A stretch of DNA of 7,728 bases, from positions 1-7,728 of the forward strand of contig VGTA01000134.1 of assembly GCA_016874875.1 (NCBI GenBank). The letters are read 5' to 3'. Shown here in pieces: positions 1 to 5,673 of the stretch (position 1 is its first letter; each line of letters starts with the position of its first letter). The notes under the pieces were generated by a model. The model ran no database searches, was not told the origin of the DNA, and saw nothing but the letters and a program-made list of their open reading frames with translations. The DNA comes from Deltaproteobacteria bacterium (GTDB taxonomy: Bacteria > Myxococcota_A > Bradymonadia > UBA7976 > VGTA01). The translations under genes and the position numbers were made by a program.

Positions 1-436
1 CCACCGCCACGCCGTCGAGGCGCATGGCGGGGTCGTCTGACTTGAGCATATCATAGAGCGCCAGCGCTCCCACGCTCACCGCCAAGAGCGCCTCCATCTC
101 CACGCTCGTGCGCCCCACCGACTCCACCCGCGCCTGCACGTCCACGCGGTTGGCGGCGAAATGGAGGCTAAACTCCACATCCACGCGTGTGAGGTGCGAC
201 GTGTGACAGAGGGGGATGAGCTGCGGCGTCGCCTTCGCCGCCTGCACCGCCGCCACCCGCGCCACCGCCAGCGCGTCCCCTTTCGCCGTCTGCCCGGAGG
301 CGAGCGCCGTGAGCGTCTGCGATGAGACGAGCAGGCTGCCGCGCGCCACCGCCGCGCGCCGCCCCTCGGGGCGCTCGCCCACGTCGGCGAGCCGCGCCAC
401 CCGGGCGCCCTCATAGCTGGGGGGATGCTGCGACAT
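1..436 (-). CDS. moaC: Cyclic pyranopterin monophosphate synthase MoaC, 3' end cut by window edge
   Basis: MoaC acts in the cytoplasm in the first stage of molybdenum cofactor synthesis, converting the MoaA product (3',8-cyclo-7,8-dihydro-GTP) to cyclic pyranopterin monophosphate. The 145 visible residues align by eye along the family. A KGD motif at 52-54 carries the lysine equivalent to E. coli Lys51. IPLCH at 74-78 carries the active-site His. VEMEAL at 112-117 and LYDMLK at 127-132 supply Asp129 and Lys132 (E. coli Asp128/Lys131). The His is followed by Thr-Ser rather than the usual Pro-Leu, a mild variation. About 15 C-terminal residues, including the usual Gly/Lys-rich end, lie outside the window. 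The ATG at 434-436 is chosen because a GAGGAG ribosome site sits 5 nt upstream and the family N-terminus aligns from there. The gene follows topA on the same strand after a 156-nt spacer. A GTG at 566-568 would add 44 low-complexity residues and is less likely. Confidence 0.93.
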   Translation of the reverse strand, partial: MSQHPPSYEGARVARLADVGERPEGRRAAVARGSLLVSSQTLTALASGQTAKGDALAVARVAAVQAAKATPQLIPLCHTSHLTRVDVEFSLHFAANRVDVQARVESVGRTSVEMEALLAVSVGALALYDMLKSDDPAMRLDGVAV

Positions 437-441
437 CTGAA

Positions 442-447
442 CTCCTC
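442..447 (-). promoter_or_regulatory. Ribosome binding site of moaC
   Basis: The minus strand reads GAGGAG, ending 5 nt before the ATG at 436. It is the strongest Shine-Dalgarno match near this gene. It favours the ATG over the upstream in-frame GTG at 568. Confidence 0.75.
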
Positions 448-471
448 TATGGCTGATGATCGGGCGACCTG

Positions 472-558
472 TGTGCGATGTGCTCGATGTGCTCGATGTG
501 CTCGATGTGCTCGATGTGCTCGATGTGCTCGATGTGCTCGATGTGCTCGATGTGCTCA
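472..558. repeat. Tandem array of a 9-bp repeat (TGCTCGATG)
   Basis: Eight perfect head-to-tail copies of TGCTCGATG (minus strand: CATCGAGCA) occupy 481-552. A degenerate copy (7 of 9 matches) precedes them at 472-480, and a broken copy at 553-558 matches 5 of 6 bases. The array lies in the topA-moaC spacer, 36 nt upstream of the moaC start and about 35 nt past the topA stop. No reading frame contains a stop inside the unit, so overlapping frames on both strands appear open. I regard these as artefacts, because the peptides are simple repeats such as Cys-Ala-Arg or Val-Leu-Asp. The unit is not a recognised DnaA box, CRISPR repeat or REP element. A period of 9 does not match the 10.5-bp helical repeat. 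Copy number is likely to vary between strains by slippage (inference). Confidence 0.97.
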
Positions 559-578
559 GCGCGCTCACCTCAGCGCGC
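559..578 (-). terminator. GC-rich hairpin after topA, possible transcription terminator
   Basis: A perfect 7-bp inverted repeat, GCGCGCT / AGCGCGC, encloses a 6-nt loop and lies 14 nt beyond the topA stop codon. In the topA transcript it would form a very stable stem. No U tract follows on the minus strand, because the 9-bp array begins at once. It is therefore not a classical intrinsic terminator; it could be a weak pause or termination site, a 3'-end stabiliser, or chance in GC-rich DNA. If it does not terminate, topA and moaC would be co-transcribed. Confidence 0.3.
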
Positions 579-592
579 GACCAATGCGCCCC

Positions 593-3418
593 TCACCCCT
601 CCGCGCCAGAGCCCGCGCGCCGCGCGCGGGGCTTCCCGGGCGTCTGCGCCACGTCCTTCTCCTGCGCGGCGGTTGGCGCCTTGGCGCGGGGCTTGGCGGA
701 GGCGGCGGGGTCCTTAGCGGGCTCCTTGGCGGAGTCCTTGGCGGAGTCCTTGGCGGAGCCCTTGGCGGACGCCTTGGCGGAGTCCTTGGCGGAGTCCTTG
801 GCGGACGCCTTGGCGGAGTCCTTGGCGGACGCCTTGGCGGGCGCCTTGGCGGGCGCCTTGGCGGGGGCGCGGCGGGCGCCCTTCGCGCCGCCCTTCGCCG
901 CCCGCGCGAGCAGCAGCTCCACCGCCTCCGCCATCGTCAGCGCCTCCAGCGACGCGCCCTTCGGCAGCGAGGCGTTCAGCGCCCCGTGCTTCACGTAGGG
1001 GCCGTAGCGGCCCTCAAGGACCTCCACCGCCCCGCCCTCCGGGTGCTCGCCGAGGGCGCGCAGGACCTGCGGGGTGGCGCGGCGGGACACCGACGACTCC
1101 TTCTCCGACAGGAGCTCGAGCCCCCGCTCCAGCGTCATCGAGAAGAGGTCATCGCCGGCGGCGAGGGAGGCGAACACCTCCTCGCGCTGCACGTAAGGAC
1201 CAAAGCGCCCGAGCCCCAAGCGCACCGCGCGCCCCTCGGCATCCTCGCCGAGGGGGCGGGGCAGCGACAGGAGGGTGAGCGCCTGCTCGAGCGTCACATC
1301 CGCGAGCGGGAGGCCCTTGGGGAGGCTAGCGCGCTTGGGCTTCTCGCCCTCGCCGAGCTGCACATAGGGCCCGTAGCGCCCATCGCGCGCGAACACCGGC
1401 GCCCCCGCCTCGTCGTGCCCGAGCGGCAGCTCCCCCGCCGCCGCCTGCGCCAGGCGCGTCTCGATCCAGGCGCGCGTCACCTCGTCGGGACTCACGTCCG
1501 CCGGGAGCGACAGCGTGGCGCGCCCCTCCGCGCCCCCTTCGCCCGCCTTGCTGTACTCGATAAAGGGCCCAAAGCGCCCCACGCGCACCTCGTAGCCGTC
1601 GTAGTGGGGGCCCTTGATGGCGCAGATCTCGCGGGGGTCGATGGCGTCGCTGAGGCGCATGCCCGAGAGGAGCTGCTGGTCATAGAACGACTGCAGGCGC
1701 TCCACGTGGCTCGCGCCGGTGGTGATCTCGTCGAGCCAGCCCTCCATGGACGCGGTGAACTCGGGGTCCACCACCTCGCGGAAGGAGCGCTCGAGCAGCT
1801 GCGTCACCGCCATCGCCGTGAAGGTGGGCACGAGCTGCCGCCCCACCGCGCGCACATAGCCGCGGCGCTGAATCGTGTCGATGATGCTCGCGTAGGTGCT
1901 CGGGCGCCCCACGCCCTCGCTCTCGAGCGCCTTGACGAGCGAGGCCTCCGTGAAGCGCGCCGCGGAGCGCGTGTGGTGCTCCTCGGGGGTGAGCGCCTCG
2001 AGCGACAGGCGCTGCCCCTCGCGGAGGGGCGGCAGGGGCGCGCCGTCCTCCTCGCCGGTGTCGTAGGCGGCGAGGAAGCCCGCCGCGAGCAGCTCGCGCC
2101 CCGACGCCTTGAGCTCGAGGGGCTCCGGCGCGTCCACGCGCAGCGTGACCGACGTGTACGACAGCTCCGCCGCCTCCATCTGGCACGCCATCGCCCGACG
2201 CCAGATCAGCGTATAGAGCCGCGCCTCCTGCTCGCCGAGGCCGAGCGCCTGCGCGTCGCGCATCTCCGTGCCCGCCGGGCGGATCGCCTCGTGCGCCTCC
2301 TGCGCGCCCTTGCTCTGCGCGCTGTAGACGCGCGGGGCGGGCGGCAGCGCCTTGGCGCCATACCGGCGCGCCACCTCGGCGCGAATCGCCGCCACCGCCT
2401 CGCTGGCGAGGGCGGGGGCGTCCGTGCGCATGTAGGTGATGTAGCCGCTCTCGTAGAGGCTCTGCGCCACGCGCATGGTCTGCGTGGCGCTCCAGCCGAG
2501 CTGGCGGTTGGCCTCCTGCTGGAGCGTGGAGGTGATAAAGGGCGGGGGCGGCAGCTTGCGGGCGGCGCGGCGCTCGAGCTGCGTCACCTCCGCCTCGCGC
2601 GGCGCGCTCATCACCTGCGCGGCGAGGGCGCGCGCCGCGGGGCCGAGGAGCAGGCGCGCCCCCCCCTCGAGGCGCGGCGCGCCCGTCTCGGGGTCAAAGT
2701 GCGCGCCGGAGGCGAGCGGCGCGCCCCCCACGCGCGCCACGGCCGCCTCAAACCCCTGCGCCCCCTCCCCCGCCGCCAGCGACGCGCGCAGCCCCCACCA
2801 CTCGGCGCTCACGAAGCGCATGCGCGCCCGCTCGCGCTCCACCAAGATCTTCACCGCCGCGCTCTGCACCCGCCCCGCCGAGAGGCGCGGCGCGATCTTC
2901 TTCCAGAGCAGCGGCGACACCACGTAGCCCACCAGGCGGTCGAGCACGCGGCGCGTCTCCTGCGCGCGCACCAGACTCTCGTCGAGGGGGCGCGTGGCGC
3001 TCAGGGCGCGCACGATGGCCTGCTCGGTGATCTCGTGGAACACCATGCGCTTGGTGGGCACGCGGGGCTGCAGCACCTGCAGGAGGTGCCAGCCGATCGA
3101 CTCCCCCTCGCGGTCCTCGTCGGTGGCGATGTAGAGCTCCTCCACCTCGCGCAGCAGCGCCCGCAGCTCCGCGATGTGCTTCTTTTTGTCGGCGGGGATC
3201 ACGTAGAGGGGCTCAAAGCCCTCCTCGATGTTGACCCCCACGCGCGCCCACGGCTTGGCCTTGAGCTCCTCGGGGATCTCGGCGGCGGACGAGGGGAGGT
3301 CGCGGACGTGGCCTAGCGAAGCGACGACATGGTAGGCGGGGCCTAAAAAGCGGCTGATGGTCTTGGCCTTGGTGGGGGACTCGACGATCACCAGCGCGCG
3401 GGCTCTCTGCTCAGTCAA
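593..3418 (-). CDS. topA: DNA topoisomerase I (type IA), with Lys/Ala-rich C-terminal tail
   Basis: This 941-residue enzyme relaxes negative supercoils by cutting and religating one DNA strand through a 5'-phosphotyrosine. The N-terminal Toprim domain has VESPTKAKT at 12-20 (catalytic Glu13) and the acidic triad in ATDEDREGE at 98-106. SAGRVQSAA at 180-188 and the nucleophile motif ITYMRTD at 327-333 (Tyr329) complete the core. After the core, four Gly-Arg-[FY]-Gly-Pro-[FY] repeats lie near residues 614, 680, 737 and 803, matching topoisomerase C-terminal repeats. The E. coli-type tetracysteine zinc ribbons are absent, since the protein has only two cysteines (412 and 599). From about 840 on it is a basic, disordered-looking Ala/Lys/Ser tail, reminiscent of the lysine-rich tails of actinobacterial TopA. 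The start is TTG at 3416-3418: an in-frame TAG lies six codons upstream and no ATG precedes the Toprim motif. A GTG at codon 10 is the only near alternative. It is divergent from moxR and upstream of moaC. Confidence 0.97.
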   Translation of the reverse strand: MTEQRARALVIVESPTKAKTISRFLGPAYHVVASLGHVRDLPSSAAEIPEELKAKPWARVGVNIEEGFEPLYVIPADKKKHIAELRALLREVEELYIATDEDREGESIGWHLLQVLQPRVPTKRMVFHEITEQAIVRALSATRPLDESLVRAQETRRVLDRLVGYVVSPLLWKKIAPRLSAGRVQSAAVKILVERERARMRFVSAEWWGLRASLAAGEGAQGFEAAVARVGGAPLASGAHFDPETGAPRLEGGARLLLGPAARALAAQVMSAPREAEVTQLERRAARKLPPPPFITSTLQQEANRQLGWSATQTMRVAQSLYESGYITYMRTDAPALASEAVAAIRAEVARRYGAKALPPAPRVYSAQSKGAQEAHEAIRPAGTEMRDAQALGLGEQEARLYTLIWRRAMACQMEAAELSYTSVTLRVDAPEPLELKASGRELLAAGFLAAYDTGEEDGAPLPPLREGQRLSLEALTPEEHHTRSAARFTEASLVKALESEGVGRPSTYASIIDTIQRRGYVRAVGRQLVPTFTAMAVTQLLERSFREVVDPEFTASMEGWLDEITTGASHVERLQSFYDQQLLSGMRLSDAIDPREICAIKGPHYDGYEVRVGRFGPFIEYSKAGEGGAEGRATLSLPADVSPDEVTRAWIETRLAQAAAGELPLGHDEAGAPVFARDGRYGPYVQLGEGEKPKRASLPKGLPLADVTLEQALTLLSLPRPLGEDAEGRAVRLGLGRFGPYVQREEVFASLAAGDDLFSMTLERGLELLSEKESSVSRRATPQVLRALGEHPEGGAVEVLEGRYGPYVKHGALNASLPKGASLEALTMAEAVELLLARAAKGGAKGARRAPAKAPAKAPAKASAKDSAKASAKDSAKDSAKASAKGSAKDSAKDSAKEPAKDPAASAKPRAKAPTAAQEKDVAQTPGKPRARRAGSGAEG
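713..868. repeat. 12-bp repeats encoding the tetrapeptide (A/D/G)SAK tail of TopA
   Basis: This stretch encodes about thirteen successive tetrapeptides (residues 851-902 of TopA). They are mostly ASAK, DSAK or GSAK, with APAK at the start and EPAK/DPAA at the end. At DNA level the plus strand repeats CTTGGCGGAGTC-like 12-mers, several of them identical, so recent duplication is likely. Every unit puts Lys at the fourth position, giving a regular positive charge that suits non-sequence-specific DNA binding. The reading frame is kept whatever the copy number. Confidence 0.9.
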
Positions 3419-3453
3419 GGGAGTCTCTCTCGTCTAAGGGTCTTGAGCGCTAG

Positions 3454-3483
3454 GGTATACTTTGACAGCGCCGCGGATTTCAA
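3454..3483 (-). promoter_or_regulatory. Candidate sigma-70-type promoter of topA
   Basis: On the minus strand a TTGAAA box (3478-3483) and a TATACC box (3454-3459) are separated by 18 nt; shifted one base, the second reads GTATAC with a 17-nt spacer. Transcription would begin near 3447 and leave a leader of about 29 nt before the TTG start. GTATAC is a palindrome, so a plus-strand TATACT (3456-3461) is also present, but it has no good -35 box. The region is notably AT-richer than its surroundings. I see no equally good promoter for moxR; a TTGACA at 3462-3467 on the plus strand has only a poor -10 partner. Confidence 0.45.
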
Positions 3484-3558
3484 ACATCAACACACATCCA
3501 CAGGCGCTCGCCGCGCAGAAACCTCAGCGCCGCGCCGCCGCCACCGCACAGACCGCAC

Positions 3559-3562
3559 GGAG
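3559..3562 (+). promoter_or_regulatory. Ribosome binding site of moxR
   Basis: GGAG ends 8 nt before the ATG at 3571. It overlaps the in-frame GTG at 3562, which argues that the ATG, not that GTG, is the true start. Confidence 0.6.
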
Positions 3563-3570
3563 TGCCCTCG

Positions 3571-4494
3571 ATGGACCCACGATTTGAAGCGCTCCTCAGC
3601 GGCCTCTCGCGCGCGCTCATCGGCAAGCCGCAGGTGGTGGAGCTCACCGCGATCGGCGCCCTCGGCGGGGGGCACCTGCTCCTCGAAGACCTCCCCGGCG
3701 TGGGCAAGACCACCCTCGGGCGCGCCGCGGCGCGGCTGCTCGGCGGGGAGTTCCAGCGCGTGCAGCTCACCGCCGACGTCATGCCGAGCGACCTCACCGG
3801 CGTCAGCGTCTTTCACCCCGTGGAGGGGCGCTTCGCCTTTCAGCCCGGCCCCCTCTTCTGCAACGTCCTCCTCGCCGACGAGGTGAATCGCGCCAGCCCC
3901 AAGGCGCAGTCGAGTCTGCTCGAGGCGATGGCGGAGGGGCAGGTGACGGTGGACCGCCAGACCCACGCGCTGCCGAATCCCTTCTGGGTGATCGCCACGC
4001 AGAACCCCTCCACCTTCGAGGGCACCTTCCCCCTCCCCGAGAGCCAGCTCGACCGCTTTGGGCTGTCCACCGAGGTGGGCTACCCCCCCCTCGAGGCCGA
4101 GCGCGCCGCGCTCAAGATGGGGGGCGGCGACCGCGCCCTCGACTCGCTCGCCCCCGTGTTCACGCCCGCCGAGTGGGCGGCGGAGCGCGCGCGCGCCCTC
4201 GCCGTGCGCGTGGACGACGCCCTCGTGGACTACATCCTCGCCGTCACGCGCCACACCCGCGAGCACCCTGAGCTGCAGGTGGGGGTGAGTCCGCGCGGCG
4301 CGCTCGGCTGGCAGCGCGCCTGCCAGGCGCGCGCGCACCTCAAGGGGCGCGCCTTTGTGACCCCCGACGACGCCAAGACCCTCGCCGTCCCCGCCCTCGC
4401 CCACCGCGTGTGGCCCCGCCGCCGCGGCGCCTCCGCGGCGCAGCGGCGCGCCCTCATCGAGGACGCCCTCGCGCGCGTGCCCCTGCCGCGCTGA
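3571..4494 (+). CDS. moxR: MoxR-family AAA+ ATPase
   Basis: MoxR proteins are cytoplasmic AAA+ ATPases that act as chaperone-like remodelers, usually with von Willebrand A domain partners, in maturing enzyme complexes or in stress and envelope functions. This 307-residue protein has the usual family length. Visible motifs are Walker A (LPGVGKTT, 41-48), Walker B (VLLADE, 99-104, followed by VNRASPK as in MoxR), sensor 1 (ATQNP, 142-146), the arginine-finger stretch PESQLDRF (156-163) and a sensor 2-like SPRG (240-243). The ATG at 3571 is preferred over the GTG at 3562 because of a GGAG 8 nt upstream. It is the only plus-strand gene, divergent from topA and convergent with dnaJ. The DUF58 and VWA genes that usually follow moxR are not downstream, so its partner and substrate cannot be named from this window. 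The family assignment is firm; the specific role is unknown. Confidence 0.94.
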   Translation: MDPRFEALLSGLSRALIGKPQVVELTAIGALGGGHLLLEDLPGVGKTTLGRAAARLLGGEFQRVQLTADVMPSDLTGVSVFHPVEGRFAFQPGPLFCNVLLADEVNRASPKAQSSLLEAMAEGQVTVDRQTHALPNPFWVIATQNPSTFEGTFPLPESQLDRFGLSTEVGYPPLEAERAALKMGGGDRALDSLAPVFTPAEWAAERARALAVRVDDALVDYILAVTRHTREHPELQVGVSPRGALGWQRACQARAHLKGRAFVTPDDAKTLAVPALAHRVWPRRRGASAAQRRALIEDALARVPLPR

Positions 4495-4507
4495 GGGCCC
4501 GCTCGCC

Positions 4508-5668
4508 CTACGCCGCGCCTCCCAAGAGGCGAATCAGCCACCCGCGCACCCCCCCCAGCGGCGCGCGCCGCGCCCCCCCGGCGCCCCCCCCGGCGCCCCC
4601 CCCGGCGCCCTCCCCGGCGCCCTCCCCGGCCTGCAGCGCGTCCAAGGCGACCACGAGCTCACGCTCCGCCGCCGTCATCGCTTTTGGGACCACCACCTCC
4701 AGCGTCACCAGCATGTCCCCCACCGCGCGGCCCTGAAGCGAGGGGAGGCCCTTGCCGCGGAGCTTGAGCACCTGCCCCGGCTGGCTCCCCGCGGGGACCT
4801 TGAGGCGCACCTCGCGCCCCTCGAGGGTGGGCACCGACACGGAGGCGCCGAGGGCGAGCTTGGGGAAGGGGAGCTCGAGGGTGTGGTGGAGGTCGAGGCC
4901 CTCGCGCTCAAAGCGCTCATGAGGGAGCACCTGCACGCGCAAGTACAGGTCCCCCGCCGCGCCGCCCACCTGGTCGCCCTCCCCCGCCACCCGCAGCACC
5001 TGCCCCGTCTCCACCCCCGCGGGCGTCGTCACCTCCACCGTCACCTCCTCCTGCGTCCCCCCCGCGCCGTAGCAGGCGCCGCAGGGCACGCGGAGGTCCA
5101 CGCCTCGCCCCTGGCAGGCGGGGCAGGGCTGCGCGATCACCAAGAACCCGCGCTGCACGCGCACCTGCCCCGTGCCGCGGCAGGTGCCGCAGGGCTGCGG
5201 CGGGCGGCCGTCCTTGGTGCCGTGGCCCTTGCAGGTCGCGCAGGTGACCTTGCGGCGCACGCGCACCGACGAGGCGCCGCCCGTGAGCACGAGCGCGAGG
5301 GGGAGCTCGAGCGTGACCTCCACGTCGCGGCGCGGGGGGCGCGCGCGCTGCCCAAAGAGCGAGGCGAAGAGCTCATTGAACATGTCATGCCCAAAGATGT
5401 CCTGCAGGTCGCTCTGGCTCACCCCCCCGCCCTCAAAGGGGTTGCTCGGCGCTTCGCCGCGCCCATAGCGGTCATAGCGCTTGCGGCGCTCGGGCTCCGA
5501 GAGGACGGCGTAGGCCTCGTTGATGAGCTTAAAGCGGTCCTCGGCCCCCGGCTCTGAGCTGCGGTCGGGGTGGTGCTGCAGGGCCATCTTGCGATAGGCC
5601 TTCTTGATCTCGTCGGCGTCCGCGTCGCGGGTGACGCCGAGGACCTGATAGTAGTCTTCTTGGCTCAA
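4508..5668 (-). CDS. dnaJ: Chaperone DnaJ (type I Hsp40)
   Basis: DnaJ binds unfolded clients and stimulates DnaK ATP hydrolysis. The 386 residues show a J domain at 1-70 with HPD at 33-35. A short, glycine-poor G/F segment (about 71-112) contains a DIF motif at 90-92. A complete zinc-binding domain has four CxxCxGxG motifs starting at 143, 160, 182 and 196. Two beta-rich client-binding domains follow to about 335. A Gly/Ala/Glu repeat (347-366) then separates the body from a short amphipathic end containing GWLIRLL (376-382), placed like the aromatic/hydrophobic C-terminus of many DnaJ proteins. The start is TTG at 5666-5668; no ATG lies upstream in frame after the dnaK stop or before the J domain. 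It begins 5 nt after the dnaK stop, so translational coupling is likely. It converges with moxR over 13 nt. Length and domain order match canonical DnaJ. Confidence 0.96.
   Translation of the reverse strand: MSQEDYYQVLGVTRDADADEIKKAYRKMALQHHPDRSSEPGAEDRFKLINEAYAVLSEPERRKRYDRYGRGEAPSNPFEGGGVSQSDLQDIFGHDMFNELFASLFGQRARPPRRDVEVTLELPLALVLTGGASSVRVRRKVTCATCKGHGTKDGRPPQPCGTCRGTGQVRVQRGFLVIAQPCPACQGRGVDLRVPCGACYGAGGTQEEVTVEVTTPAGVETGQVLRVAGEGDQVGGAAGDLYLRVQVLPHERFEREGLDLHHTLELPFPKLALGASVSVPTLEGREVRLKVPAGSQPGQVLKLRGKGLPSLQGRAVGDMLVTLEVVVPKAMTAAERELVVALDALQAGEGAGEGAGGGAGGGAGGARRAPLGGVRGWLIRLLGGAA
4574..4630. repeat. C-rich 12-bp repeats encoding the Gly/Ala linker of DnaJ
   Basis: About four to five copies of a GGCGCCCCCCCC-like 12-mer (plus strand) encode GAGE/GAGG units at DnaJ residues 347-366. 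The first copies have C runs of 7-8, and the distal copies are interrupted by T. Gain or loss of whole units keeps the frame. A single-base change in a C run would shift the frame and replace only the last 20 or so residues of DnaJ. Confidence 0.85.
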
Positions 5669-5673
5669 GGGCT

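Noticed and set aside
472..558. CRISPR array or origin iterons
   Set aside because: The units are 9 bp, contiguous and without unique spacers, which excludes CRISPR. No replication initiator gene, DnaA box cluster or AT-rich stretch lies nearby.
425..3316. A 963-codon plus-strand open frame antisense to topA, beginning with the Cys-Ala-Arg repeat from the 9-bp array
   Set aside because: Very GC-rich DNA often leaves the antisense frame open. The product is Arg/Leu/Gly/His-rich low-complexity sequence with no domain, while the minus strand encodes a complete TopA.
3494..3502. A DnaA-box-like sequence (ACATCCACA, 7 of 9 matches) in the topA-moxR intergenic region
   Set aside because: It is a single imperfect copy without clustered partners, consistent with chance.
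3487..4404. A 305-codon minus-strand open frame antisense to moxR
   Set aside because: It is the shadow of the MoxR gene; composition is Gly/Glu/His/Arg-rich with no recognisable motif.
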